A stretch of DNA of 64,000 nucleotides, taken from NCBI RefSeq assembly GCF_014640315.1, contig NZ_BMGS01000016.1:1-64000 (forward strand), in the 5' to 3' direction. The notes below the pieces were generated by a model, which was not told the origin of the DNA, ran no database searches, and was given only the letters and a program-made list of their open reading frames with translations. Origin of the DNA: Hymenobacter glacieicola (GTDB taxonomy: Bacteria; Bacteroidota; Bacteroidia; Cytophagales; Hymenobacteraceae). Position numbers and translations under genes: made by a program. This document shows positions 26,083 to 33,477 of the stretch, piece after piece; positions within the stretch are counted from its first letter, which is position 1; every line of letters starts with the position of its first letter.

Positions 26083-26600
26083 GTGGCTACGTATTCAATA
26101 ATGGTGAAAATGAACGTGTTAGGGGCAAGGGCAAAGTCCGGCTCTATTGCCAACCCACCCCGTTGGATTGTAGGGTTGTCATCGGTGATAATCCCGCAGT
26201 GGGTCAGCGCATCGACGCAGAATTTCATCATAACGCTACACCCGTCGGGGTCGTGCTTGGAGCAGTACCGCAGCTCGACGCGGAAGTAGGGCAGGGGCGG
26301 TATCTGCGCCTCGTGGATGAGGGCCGAGAAGATGCGGTCATACTTCTTTACTACCCCGTCCCGCTCCCGCCACGAGGCGCGTGCTAGGAGCGTGTTCAGC
26401 GACACCGCAGGCCCGGAGTAGGTCAATACCCATTCGCGGCCCGAACGTGCCACTGCGGCCAGATTTTCGGCCTTCTTGGGCTTGCTGGCTTTCTTCTTGG
26501 CCGGGGCTTTCTCCGGGACTACCGCCGCCTTCACGCGGGGCTTACCCACGGTCTTGAGGTTGCGGTAGTCCTCGGCGGTATAGGCTTCGGTTTTATTCAA
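26079..26600 (-). CDS. RusA-like Holliday-junction resolvase
   Basis: About 173 residues from TTG 26600, which overlaps the upstream stop (26593); the longer frame to 26759 would overlap that gene entirely. A basic Lys/Pro linker is followed by SLNTLLARASWRERD and then DPDGCSVMMKFCVDALTHC and GIITDDNP. The spaced acidic residues and Lys match the RusA active-site pattern (D...K...D.L...G...DD). It would resolve recombination and replication junctions before packaging. N-terminal boundary uncertain. Confidence 0.65.
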   Translation of the reverse strand: MNKTEAYTAEDYRNLKTVGKPRVKAAVVPEKAPAKKKASKPKKAENLAAVARSGREWVLTYSGPAVSLNTLLARASWRERDGVVKKYDRIFSALIHEAQIPPLPYFRVELRYCSKHDPDGCSVMMKFCVDALTHCGIITDDNPTIQRGGLAIEPDFALAPNTFIFTIIEYVAT

Positions 26601-26838
26601 TGTCCTGGAAAAACTCGTAGCCCTCGCGCTCTCCTGTTTCAATGACAGCACGGAGTGATGTATAGTATCCATATGCTCCGAACGACCCGCCAATACGTAG
26701 AATCCACCTCCCGTCTTCTTGAACAAGCATCCCAGCCAATCTTCCGTCCTTTTTGGCAAAAATGGGCGCGCCTTGGTTAACTTGAGGAAAGGGGATGGTG
26801 GGCACTAACTTTACTGGTCCTAACAGAATCTTCTTCAT
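26593..26838 (-). CDS. Hypothetical protein (81 aa)
   Basis: Begins MKKILLGPVKLVPTIPFPQ, beta-rich with Gly/Tyr (GGSFGAYGYYTS), and ends EGYEFFQDIE. It lies between two leftward genes with two-base and few-base junctions. Not recognised. Confidence 0.6.
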   Translation of the reverse strand: MKKILLGPVKLVPTIPFPQVNQGAPIFAKKDGRLAGMLVQEDGRWILRIGGSFGAYGYYTSLRAVIETGEREGYEFFQDIE

Positions 26839-26840
26839 GA

Positions 26841-27290
26841 CTACTGGGCTTTGGGCTTAAAATCTTCTGGGGTTACGTCGTGGCCGAGCTTCTTGGCGAG
26901 CTGGTATTCCAGCACGGCCACGTTCTCGGGTAGCGCCTGCTGCATGAAGACCAGCATGGTCTGGAAGTAGCGGCGGTTGGCCTCAATGCTCTTATTAATC
27001 TCCACGGCGCACTTCTGTACTTCGGCCGTGAGCAGCACCCGCTTGTTGTTGGAAAGTTTGGCCCACGCCTCGGGCGCAAACATGGACTTTACCAAGTTCA
27101 GGTCAATATCTACGCCTTCAATCAGGTCGGCGTAGCGCTGCCAGATGGGGTCCACCTGCGCGACGTGCGCGGCAATTTCCAGTTGCAGGGTAGCGCCTTC
27201 CGCCCCGAGCTGACGGGCCAGCAGGCGTTCGGTCAGACGCCCGGCAATTTCGCGCACGTCGTTGTTATTCAGAGAGTGTTGCTTAGTCAT
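26841..27290 (-). CDS. Hypothetical helical protein (149 aa)
   Basis: Begins MTKQHSLNNNDVREIAGRL. Almost entirely helical by composition, with conserved-looking NNKRVLLTAEVQKCAVEIN. Overlaps the upstream gene by eight bases. No family recognised. Confidence 0.65.
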   Translation of the reverse strand: MTKQHSLNNNDVREIAGRLTERLLARQLGAEGATLQLEIAAHVAQVDPIWQRYADLIEGVDIDLNLVKSMFAPEAWAKLSNNKRVLLTAEVQKCAVEINKSIEANRRYFQTMLVFMQQALPENVAVLEYQLAKKLGHDVTPEDFKPKAQ

Positions 27291-27456
27291 TTGCTTGATC
27301 TTCTATCACGGCGTTGATGTATCGGTTTACGAGCACACGTTGTTGTTCAGGCGAGAGTTCTTCTTTGTACACGTCTGTCAGGAAAACAGATGGAGTTTGC
27401 TCGGAGGCGAAGTCAAGAAAATCAAGAATGAGGCGCTGAGCTTGTTCTGGTGTCAT
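27283..27456 (-). CDS. Small hypothetical protein (57 aa)
   Basis: From ATG 27456 (MTPEQAQRLILDFLDFA); the longer frame to 27516 overlaps the neighbour and lacks better support. Helical and acidic. Overlaps both neighbours slightly, as usual in this operon. Confidence 0.55.
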   Translation of the reverse strand: MTPEQAQRLILDFLDFASEQTPSVFLTDVYKEELSPEQQRVLVNRYINAVIEDQAND

Positions 27457-27616
27457 GAGGTTTGGGTTGGGAGCGAAGGATGGCGGTGATGAGCAGGTCT
27501 TTGTAGCGGGAAGCATCGGCTAGGGCGAGTTCCACGGCCCTCTCGGCAACTAGTGTATGGTGCTGGCCGGGGAGCTGTTCTATGGCTGCTTCGAGGTATT
27601 CGCGGGGTGTTTTCAC
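27422..27616 (-). CDS. Small hypothetical protein (64 aa)
   Basis: Begins MKTPREYLEAAIEQLPGQH and is helical with Ala/Leu/Asp-rich repeats and a Pro/His/Ser tail. ATG overlaps the stop of 27613-27846 by four bases. Unknown function. Confidence 0.55.
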   Translation of the reverse strand: MKTPREYLEAAIEQLPGQHHTLVAERAVELALADASRYKDLLITAILRSQPKPHDTRTSSAPHS

Positions 27617-27846
27617 TTATGGCGGCGTTTTCGCCCCATATACCCTACATAGCGAGGCTGCTCGAAATAAACAGGTGGTGTATAGAGGTCGGGGAAATCT
27701 CTTATAGTGAACTCGTGAACCTTCTCTGTTTCTTTGAGCAGCCGCTCGGCTTTATCCACGCACTCGCCAGATACCCCGTGTTTTAATAATTCGTGCGCCA
27801 CGATAGCCCCTATAGCGCTACCGCCTGCCAGTAATAGCTTGTTCAT
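27613..27846 (-). CDS. Small hypothetical protein with N-terminal hydrophobic segment
   Basis: 77 residues. The N-terminus MNKLLLAGGSAIGAIVAHELL is a weak signal or membrane segment. The rest is charged and ends GRKRRHK. Four-base overlap with the next gene. Unknown function. Confidence 0.55.
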   Translation of the reverse strand: MNKLLLAGGSAIGAIVAHELLKHGVSGECVDKAERLLKETEKVHEFTIRDFPDLYTPPVYFEQPRYVGYMGRKRRHK

Positions 27847-27850
27847 GTGC

Positions 27851-28402
27851 TTACAGCGTGTAAAGTGGTGGTTCGGGGGAGCCGTAGAGTTCGGCGCGAT
27901 ACGCGGCCGTCATGTCCGGCGGGCAGTCGTAGGGGGTGTAGCCGTTCTCAGCGAAACGTTTCTGTACTTTGGTTATGTGGGCCAGCTCCTCGTCCGTAGC
28001 CTTGCGCCACTTGGGCAGCAGCCCTACGGCAATCATGTTGCGCTGGGTACCCTCGGCGTAGGCGTCCACGCGCTGCTTTTCGGCCTCATCCTCGCGCTGC
28101 TGCTTGTCGCTTTTCGTGGCCTGCTGCTGCGCCCGCTCCCGCGCCAGGGGCGTGTTGGTTTCCACGCGCTTGATTTCGTGGCGGGAAGCGTACTCTACCA
28201 CCTCGCGCCGCCCCATGCCGACCCGCTCGCCCAGCTCCTGCAAGTCACCTGCCGGGTAGTAGGCTTCAAACAGGGCCAGCACCTGCTCGGGTGGCAGGGA
28301 AGGGGCGTGGTTAGTGAGTTTCTTCTGGGCTCCCCACCGCCCGGCCTGCGGATTATCCCGCAAGTGGGCGGTGAGAGACGGGAGGGCGAGGGCGTGGGTC
28401 AC
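27851..28402 (-). CDS. Hypothetical protein with helix-turn-helix-like centre
   Basis: 183 residues. LPPEQVLALFEAYYPAGDL followed by QELGERVGMGRREVVEYAS reads like a helix-turn-helix (start of recognition helix at GMGRREV). A highly charged helix (ARERAQQQATKSDKQQRED) follows. It is first after the promoter at 28434-28464 and heads a nine-gene leftward unit, so it may be a regulator. Confidence 0.6.
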   Translation of the reverse strand: MTHALALPSLTAHLRDNPQAGRWGAQKKLTNHAPSLPPEQVLALFEAYYPAGDLQELGERVGMGRREVVEYASRHEIKRVETNTPLARERAQQQATKSDKQQREDEAEKQRVDAYAEGTQRNMIAVGLLPKWRKATDEELAHITKVQKRFAENGYTPYDCPPDMTAAYRAELYGSPEPPLYTL

Positions 28403-28433
28403 AAGGAGAAAATACAGTGGTACTAGGATGATT

Positions 28434-28464
28434 CAAAGTACAGGGAATTTTCGCACTTGCGCAA
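28434..28464 (-). promoter_or_regulatory. Leftward promoter between helicase and downstream operon
   Basis: Minus-strand TTG (28464-28462), 21 bp containing GCGAAAATT, then TACTTTG (28440-28434). The next gene starts at 28402. A second AACGAAAATAATTTTG element lies at about 28497-28480. Confidence 0.65.
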
Positions 28465-28486
28465 GGGGTAGGCAAAATTATTTTCG

Positions 28487-29578
28487 TTAGAACGGCGGGT
28501 CTTCCTCAAAGGTCGAAGCGACGGTCAAAGGGCGCAGTTCGTGATGGGTTACGCGGCGTGACTCGGCCTCGCTGCCAGCCTCCGTCAGCGGGATTCCCTT
28601 GAACAACCACGGGGCGTGCGTATCCAGCGGGCTTTCTCCGTTCAGAGAGTAGCGGTTGGTTAAGTAGTTGAAATCCATGTCGCAGAAGCCAGGACGGCCC
28701 ACGCGCTTCTGCTTCTTGATTTTGTGGCTCCACCACTGCACGGCGGTATCGGCCTTGTTCTCGTGGTAGTTGGGCCGGTGGTTGGCGAGAATGTTGTCCA
28801 GCTTGTTGCCGAACATGGCCCCTTGGTTGAGTAGAAACTGGTCCGGCACCGGCAGCGGGCCGTCGCCCTTCTTGACCTGGGTGGGGTGGGCGGTCAGGTG
28901 GGTGCAGTAGTTGTTTTTCACGGTCCAGCGCTTTAACTCCGACAGGACTTCCGACAAATACTGGTCGTCGCGCTGCCCCTTCATTAAGTGGGTAATCTGG
29001 TTCCAGGGGTCAAATTCCACTCCGTACAGCCCCGATTGCCCGTTCAGGTAGTCGAAGTAGTCCATCAGGCATTCCAGCGTGGGGGCTTCCTCCTCGGGGT
29101 AGATAAAGATGAAATGGCTTTCTATCCACTCCATTGCCCGCTCATAGGCCGCAAGGCTTACTTGGAGCTGGCCGTACTGGCGGCACCAGTCGGGGTCGGC
29201 GGAAAAGCCGGTGAGCTTGTGAACCAGGCTGTCGTAGAACTCGTCGGCGGGGGTGTTTTCTGGCGAGAAGATACCCCAACGCTTGTCGGGCTCGGCGGCG
29301 GACTTAACGACCATTAACTCGTTGAGCATTTCAGACTTGCCCATGTTGGCGTAGCCGGTGGTTAGCGTTACCTCGCCCTGCTTGTGCGTCCAGTGCTGGT
29401 CAAACTCCCGGAAATAGGTCGTGGTGCCACGCGGCTTGCCGTGGGTGTAGCCGTGCAGCATGGCGTCCTTTACGCGGCTTACGCGCCAGATTCCCGATTC
29501 GTAATTGCGTTCTTTCTTCTCGGGGGCGGCAGCAGGGCCAGCAGGCAGGCGCAACTCGTCGTCGTCAAATAAGCTCAT
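28487..29578 (-). CDS. DnaB/Twinkle-type replicative helicase (RecA fold)
   Basis: 363 residues. Walker A GYANMGKS (75-82), Walker B-type strand YGVEFDPWNQI with Asp190, and a motif 3-like HLTAHP (227-232) place it in the SF4 hexameric helicase family. It lacks the N-terminal primase or DnaB N-domain, so it is a stand-alone helicase core. It lies three genes downstream of the replication initiator in the same direction and overlaps the upstream gene by 14 bases. Replication helicase is a confident call. Confidence 0.8.
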   Translation of the reverse strand: MSLFDDDELRLPAGPAAAPEKKERNYESGIWRVSRVKDAMLHGYTHGKPRGTTTYFREFDQHWTHKQGEVTLTTGYANMGKSEMLNELMVVKSAAEPDKRWGIFSPENTPADEFYDSLVHKLTGFSADPDWCRQYGQLQVSLAAYERAMEWIESHFIFIYPEEEAPTLECLMDYFDYLNGQSGLYGVEFDPWNQITHLMKGQRDDQYLSEVLSELKRWTVKNNYCTHLTAHPTQVKKGDGPLPVPDQFLLNQGAMFGNKLDNILANHRPNYHENKADTAVQWWSHKIKKQKRVGRPGFCDMDFNYLTNRYSLNGESPLDTHAPWLFKGIPLTEAGSEAESRRVTHHELRPLTVASTFEEDPPF

Positions 29579-30023
29579 GTGGTAGTAGGCCGAAGGTGGC
29601 CGCGTAGGTGGCGGGGGAGGTATGTAAATGATTCATGCGAAATAGCGCATTCTGTGCGCGGCGGCAAACGTCCGGCCACTGCTCATCGGGCGGGTCCGGG
29701 AGGCGCTTGCCCCACACGTCCAAGGTGCGGGTAAACAAGTCCTCGTAGAGACTGGCTTGCTCGGCCACGTCTACCACGCGGGCTTTCACTTGCTCGGCCG
29801 CTTCCCGCTCCTGGGCAGTGCACAGTTCCAAGTTCTCGAACACTAGCCCAACGGCCGTGGTGGTGTCCCGAAACAAGTCAATTTCGCGCTGCTCGGCGGC
29901 AATGGCCCGCACGGTTTGCTCGGTTTGCGGCTGGGCTTGCAGTTGCTTGATGCGTTCGACCCGGCGCTTGGTGCGTTCTAGCAGCGGGGCGAAGGCTCGC
30001 TTGAGTTCCGCTGTGCTGCTCAT
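29565..30023 (-). CDS. Coiled-coil protein next to the helicase
   Basis: 152 residues from ATG 30023 (MSSTAELKRAFAPLL). Rich in Lys/Glu/Gln heptads (RTKRRVERIKQLQAQPQTE). It is placed between the 212-residue gene and the helicase, where loaders or primase accessory proteins are often encoded, but no ATPase motif is present. Helicase-loading role is speculative. Confidence 0.6.
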   Translation of the reverse strand: MSSTAELKRAFAPLLERTKRRVERIKQLQAQPQTEQTVRAIAAEQREIDLFRDTTTAVGLVFENLELCTAQEREAAEQVKARVVDVAEQASLYEDLFTRTLDVWGKRLPDPPDEQWPDVCRRAQNALFRMNHLHTSPATYAATFGLLPHELI

Positions 30024-30025
30024 GG

Positions 30026-30664
30026 CTAGAAGATACTGGCTCCGTGGCGGGCGGCGTAGGCGGGGTATTCTTCTTCCCACTGCGCGTACTGGTGGGCCTG
30101 GATGCGCAAACGGGGGTGGGGGGTGTCTTGAGCCTGGGGGCTGTTCTTGTACGGCTCGTACAGGGTGCGCTCAATAATCTGCTTAATGCCGGTGCGCAGC
30201 AGGCTATCGTTGGGCGGGGTGGGCTGGGTACGGATGTATTCCATGACCAGGGACTCGGCTTCCAGCAGTTGCGCAAACCGCATGGGGGCGGCGTGGTAGT
30301 GGTGCCAGTAGGAAAGGCAGCGGGGGGCGTTTTGCTTAACCCACTGGTACACGCGGGGGAAGTTGAGCGCGAGGTTCTTGTACTTGTCCAGCTCGCCCTT
30401 GTAGCCCGCTTTGATAATGCCATTCAGCTCTTGCAAAGACAGGTAGGAAAAATCTTCGCTTATGTCGTCCAGCAGTGTTTGCCAGCCATCTGCTTGCAGC
30501 AGGTCAAAGTTATTGGTTCGGGCCAGCTCTGCCTTCCGCAGAATGCCCATCATCATTTCCGGGTCGCTAGAGGCCCAATCCTTTAGCGCGTCGGATGCCT
30601 TCAAGTCGGCGGTTGTGGTCAACGAGCCCGAGTTCTTGGGCGCGGGTAGATTGCTGGGTTGCAT
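30026..30664 (-). CDS. Conserved replication-region protein, possible helicase loader partner
   Basis: 212 residues from ATG 30664; ATGs at 30556-30550 are shorter options that would remove a 98-base overlap with the initiator gene. Contains SYLSLQELNGIIKAGYKGE and NFPRVYQWVKQNAPRC, predicted helical. No Walker motif. By order (initiator, this gene, coiled coil, helicase) it may be the lambda P equivalent, but only position supports that. Confidence 0.6.
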   Translation of the reverse strand: MQPSNLPAPKNSGSLTTTADLKASDALKDWASSDPEMMMGILRKAELARTNNFDLLQADGWQTLLDDISEDFSYLSLQELNGIIKAGYKGELDKYKNLALNFPRVYQWVKQNAPRCLSYWHHYHAAPMRFAQLLEAESLVMEYIRTQPTPPNDSLLRTGIKQIIERTLYEPYKNSPQAQDTPHPRLRIQAHQYAQWEEEYPAYAARHGASIF

Positions 30665-31841
30665 GGGTATTGTTTAAAAGTTGTGAAACAATGTTGTTTA
30701 GGTTGTCGCCAATCTCATAGAGGTTTCGCTTGCGTTGCAGGAAGGGCTCTAACCGGCCCCACTGAGAAAGCAGCATGGAGAAGGCGTCGTAGGCGTCCTG
30801 GTCAGCGGCAGCTTGGGGTTGAGAGCGGAAATAGGCAAATATCTTCTTTGCCGCCGCGCCATCACGCGCTGTAATGACGGGCTTCATCCCGGCGCTTTGT
30901 TCACAAAACCAATCATGGTACAAGTCAACGACCACCTTGGTTGATTGCTGGGCCGTGGGAGAGGCTCGTTCCTTCACCACTGCCCCCAACGCCACGCCTC
31001 GGGAAATGAACTCGGCCCGCAGTTCTGAATCAATGGCGGGCGGTGTCGGCAGCGCGTTCCATAATTCCTTTACCTGCTTCTGGCTTTTAGCGAGGCTTAA
31101 CGCCGTCTTGGCAAACGGGACGGTGACTTGTGTTACCGGCTCAACTTTATCAGCTAACCCAGCAGACAAGATTTCAAGGTCGATTTTTTGCTGGGCTGCG
31201 AGTGCGGTAGCAGCTCGCAAATTTTCGTCAAGCTCGGTTACTAAAGAACGTAACGTTAGTAGTTCATTATATTCTTCTTTAGTAATTAATATATGGTCGC
31301 CACTTTGGCTACTTGAAGTCGCCACTTTGGCTACTTGTAAGTCGCCACTTTGGCTACTTGAAGTCGCCAAGTCGCCACTTTGGCGAGTCGCCACTTTGGC
31401 GAGTTGGCTATTTAGCGCGACCAGTTTTGAGAAGTCGCCACTGAAATATGCCTGCCGAACAACCTCTGCTGGCTGCACTCTGCGCCCGTGTCCGGGGGTG
31501 CCATCAATGAGGTTCAGTTCGTGCAGCAGCTTCATATACCGGGTCACGGAACGCTCGCTTGTGCCCGCTTCGGCGGCTAGTGATTCGTTGCCCGCCCAGC
31601 ATCCTTTTAACCGGCTCTCGTGCAGACCGCAGACAACGGATAACAGACGCCGTGCGGCTCCTGGAATGTTATCAAGACAAGCAATGGCTTTCGTGATGGG
31701 TAGTCGCTCCTCTCGTTGCTTATAAGGGGCGGGCGACTCCTCGACTGTTGAGGCGATAGCTATATCATAAACAACCGCGTCCTGCGTCTCCACCGTGGAA
31801 GATGCATTAAACAAGGGTGGTTGGTAGGCGGAGAGAGGCAT
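30567..31841 (-). CDS. Replication initiator with winged helix, lambda O-like layout
   Basis: 424 residues from ATG 31841; upstream residues to 31907 belong to the intergenic operator region. Residues about 55-145 form a winged-helix domain (GNESLAAEAGTSERSVTRYM then KLLHELNLIDGTPGHGRR). The centre, about residues 145-185, is a Ser/Gln/Asp-rich repeat (ATSSSQSGD) encoded by a DNA iteron array with an adjacent AT-rich stretch. The C-terminal third is helical. An initiator with its origin inside the gene, followed by helicase genes, is the plan of phage lambda O. Confidence 0.7.
   Translation of the reverse strand: MPLSAYQPPLFNASSTVETQDAVVYDIAIASTVEESPAPYKQREERLPITKAIACLDNIPGAARRLLSVVCGLHESRLKGCWAGNESLAAEAGTSERSVTRYMKLLHELNLIDGTPGHGRRVQPAEVVRQAYFSGDFSKLVALNSQLAKVATRQSGDLATSSSQSGDLQVAKVATSSSQSGDHILITKEEYNELLTLRSLVTELDENLRAATALAAQQKIDLEILSAGLADKVEPVTQVTVPFAKTALSLAKSQKQVKELWNALPTPPAIDSELRAEFISRGVALGAVVKERASPTAQQSTKVVVDLYHDWFCEQSAGMKPVITARDGAAAKKIFAYFRSQPQAAADQDAYDAFSMLLSQWGRLEPFLQRKRNLYEIGDNLNNIVSQLLNNTHATQQSTRAQELGLVDHNRRLEGIRRAKGLGL
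31254..31400. repeat. Iteron array and AT-rich stretch, candidate replication origin
   Basis: Five complete copies of GTCGCCACTTTGGC start at 31296, 31318, 31341, 31371 and 31387, with a partial copy at 31363. The first three are 22-23 bp apart, two helical turns. Each contains the inverted repeat GCCA...TGGC. Bases 31254-31295 just to the left are very AT-rich, suited to unwinding. All lies within the initiator gene. Confidence 0.65.
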
Positions 31842-31859
31842 GGCAGCAGGACGGTAATC

Positions 31860-31875
31860 TTTTACATCTGTAAAA
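31860..31875. promoter_or_regulatory. Perfect palindromic operator upstream of the initiator gene
   Basis: TTTTACA-TC-TGTAAAA, 7-bp arms. It lies between the 49-residue HTH gene and the initiator start at 31841. Further half-sites TGTAAAA at 32053-32059 and TTTTACA at 32151-32157 flank the HTH gene. Confidence 0.55.
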
Positions 31876-31890
31876 CAAGCGGGCAGCAAA

Positions 31891-32040
31891 TTATGCTGCC
31901 TCCACAAAAATGCGGCCCCCGATAACGTGGCTCTTTACCATCTTGGTGCGAATCCAGTTGTAAACTGTTTGGCGAGTAACGTTCTCGTCCTTAGCGTGTT
32001 GCGCTGGGGTTTTGAGGCGGTCAGGCTGTACGACTTGCAT
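31891..32040 (-). CDS. Small excisionase/MerR-like helix-turn-helix protein (49 aa)
   Basis: ATG 32040 to TAA 31891. The product begins MQVVQPDRLKTPAQHAKDE, then NVTRQTVYNWIRTKMVKSH and VIGGRIFVEAA. This is the compact HTH_17/excisionase pattern: helix, turn, recognition helix with YNWI, then wing IGGRIFV. It probably represses or activates the initiator gene immediately downstream through the TTTTACA palindrome. Likely autoregulated. Confidence 0.7.
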   Translation of the reverse strand: MQVVQPDRLKTPAQHAKDENVTRQTVYNWIRTKMVKSHVIGGRIFVEAA

Positions 32041-32069
32041 ATTTTTCCAAGTGTAAAATTTGGTATTTT

Positions 32070-32099
32070 AACAAGCGGGGGGGTAACACCCCGCTTGTT
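32070..32099. promoter_or_regulatory. 11-bp perfect inverted repeat upstream of the HTH gene
   Basis: AACAAGCGGGG / CCCCGCTTGTT with an 8-nt spacer, 30 bases before the HTH gene. There is no T-run on either strand, so it is an operator or attenuator-like stem rather than a standard terminator. Confidence 0.55.
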
Positions 32100-32152
32100 G
32101 ACCAAATGTACGAATAGTTCCGACTGGTGGTTCTCTTTGGTGAAAATTTATT

Positions 32153-32410
32153 TTACAGCCCGGCCAAAATCGTCTTGGCAATATCGCCGTGCCACGTTTG
32201 GGCGTAGTTGTGACTGCGGTAGTTCCACGGGATGCTCATGTTCCAAGCAAGTTTCGTGGCATCCCATTCCCCGAATTTGTCGCGGATTGCCAATGCCTCG
32301 TCTCCATCAGCATACAGGCTAGTAACGCCAATTATATACGAATCAGAGGGTTTTTGGAGCGGAACATGCTGAACGGGGTCGTGCGTGTCTACGTTGAAGG
32401 CTTGTAGCAT
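32153..32410 (-). CDS. Hypothetical protein (85 aa)
   Basis: Begins MLQAFNVDTHDPVQHVPLQ, then a mixed region with WDATKLAWNMSIPWNYRSH. Trp/Tyr-rich and not recognised. It follows the MazG-like gene by four bases. Confidence 0.6.
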   Translation of the reverse strand: MLQAFNVDTHDPVQHVPLQKPSDSYIIGVTSLYADGDEALAIRDKFGEWDATKLAWNMSIPWNYRSHNYAQTWHGDIAKTILAGL

Positions 32411-32414
32411 GATG

Positions 32415-33026
32415 TTATTTGCTTGTAGTAAAGTTGTTCAAGATAGCGCCCAAATCCGGCTCCTGCCAGCCCAAGGGCTTTAATATCTTGCCCGTGTCCA
32501 GGCGGTAGATAATAAGGTTGTGGTTGGCTTCTATGTTTTCATTCACGAGCCAGCGAGCCGGAATGCCCTTGGCGTTATATTGTGCCACGGCCGCATCTGC
32601 TTCTTCTACAGTGGCCCCAAACTTCTCCATATTGGTTCGGTGAACCTCGGCCATTGACGCCTCAAATGCGCCCTGTAAGCCACTGGAAACGATTGCCCCG
32701 TCGTTTACCACCCGCAGGTCACAGCAAGCGTCTAGGGTGTCAATGGCGCTGTATTCCAGCGTGTCCTTAATGTCGGCGGGCAGTGATACGCCGTTGAAGC
32801 CAACCTTACATAGCACCATCAAAATAAAGCTGCGTTCCAGCCCGTAGCCATCTACGGCCAGCTCCATCAGCTCCTCAAAGCACAGGGCCAGGTTGAGCTT
32901 GCGCTCCTCGACGGTCGGCTCGCCGGGGGTGTCGCGTACGGGCTGGCCTCCGTACTTCATGAATTGGATTTTATATTGAATGGTATCGGCGGCCTTGGGG
33001 CGGCATGGGGTGCTCTTACAGGTCAT
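32415..33026 (-). CDS. MazG/phosphoribosyl-ATP pyrophosphohydrolase-like NTPase
   Basis: 203 residues from ATG 33026 (MTCKSTPCRPKAADTIQYK). The metal-binding helices of the all-alpha NTP pyrophosphohydrolase fold are visible: LALCFEELMELA (ExxE) and AIDTLDACCDLRVVNDGAI (DxxxD), then AEVHRTNMEKFG, which is typical of phage family members. It may hydrolyse alarmones or modified dNTPs, keeping host physiology or nucleotide pools favourable for the phage. Confidence 0.75.
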   Translation of the reverse strand: MTCKSTPCRPKAADTIQYKIQFMKYGGQPVRDTPGEPTVEERKLNLALCFEELMELAVDGYGLERSFILMVLCKVGFNGVSLPADIKDTLEYSAIDTLDACCDLRVVNDGAIVSSGLQGAFEASMAEVHRTNMEKFGATVEEADAAVAQYNAKGIPARWLVNENIEANHNLIIYRLDTGKILKPLGWQEPDLGAILNNFTTSK

Positions 33027-33231
33027 GGCGGAGAGTAATGAAGGAGGAAGTGGTATCGGTGAAGGGCTGGGGGTAGGCGCGGTCGTGCAGACCAAGCGAG
33101 GTGCGGGCCACGGAGCAGCTACTGCCGGTTAAGGCCAGCAGGGCGCAGCCGAGCAGGACCAGGAGCCAGTACGCCTCAATGCGGCGCTTCTTCTGGTGAT
33201 AGCTGGGGACGGGGAAGTGGGAGCGTATCAT
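33016..33231 (-). CDS. Small membrane-anchored protein
   Basis: 71 residues. A basic N-terminus (YHQKKRRIEA) is followed by one hydrophobic helix (YWLLVLLGCALLALTGSSC) ending in Cys. The sequence before Cys is a poor lipobox. Overlaps the next gene by 11 bases and the upstream tiny gene by four. Function unknown. Confidence 0.55.
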   Translation of the reverse strand: MIRSHFPVPSYHQKKRRIEAYWLLVLLGCALLALTGSSCSVARTSLGLHDRAYPQPFTDTTSSFITLRHDL

Positions 33232-33332
33232 TTCACGGCGTTTTTAATGGCGGGGAGTAGCTCGCGCAACGGGCCGTGAAATCCGATGAGGCCCACTTTA
33301 ACAGGCTTAGGAGAAGGCAGGGTATTAGGCAT
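33228..33332 (-). CDS. Tiny hypothetical protein (34 aa)
   Basis: ATG 33332, product MPNTLPSPKPVKVGLIGFH then GPLRELLPAIKNAVK. Its stop and the next start share ATGA (33228-33231), and its start overlaps the previous stop, so it fits exactly into the coupled chain of leftward genes. Confidence 0.5.
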   Translation of the reverse strand: MPNTLPSPKPVKVGLIGFHGPLRELLPAIKNAVK

Positions 33333-33477
33333 GGGGCGTAGAGATAAGAGAGGTGTAGTCGTTAATCCACGTCAGGAGCGAACGGCCGATTACGGCAATG
33401 CAGAAGGACGGAGCGCGGTACAGGAGCCGCCCATCGGCGGCGACCACGAGGCGGTCGGAAAGCGCGGGGGTGTTCAT
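33325..33477 (-). CDS. Small hypothetical protein (50 aa)
   Basis: ATG 33477 overlaps the stop of the S24-like gene (33474). Product starts MNTPALSDRLVVAADGRLL and contains APSFCIAVIGRSLLTWI. Both ends overlap neighbours by a few bases, supporting translation by coupling. Unknown function. Confidence 0.5.
   Translation of the reverse strand: MNTPALSDRLVVAADGRLLYRAPSFCIAVIGRSLLTWINDYTSLISTPHA

Noticed and set aside
30874-31725. Plus-strand frame opposite the initiator gene
   Set aside because: Ser-rich mirror of the iteron region; the minus-strand winged-helix gene has clear domain structure.
32070-32099. Terminator before the small HTH gene
   Set aside because: Stem is strong but has no T-run on either strand, so it was listed as an operator-like element.
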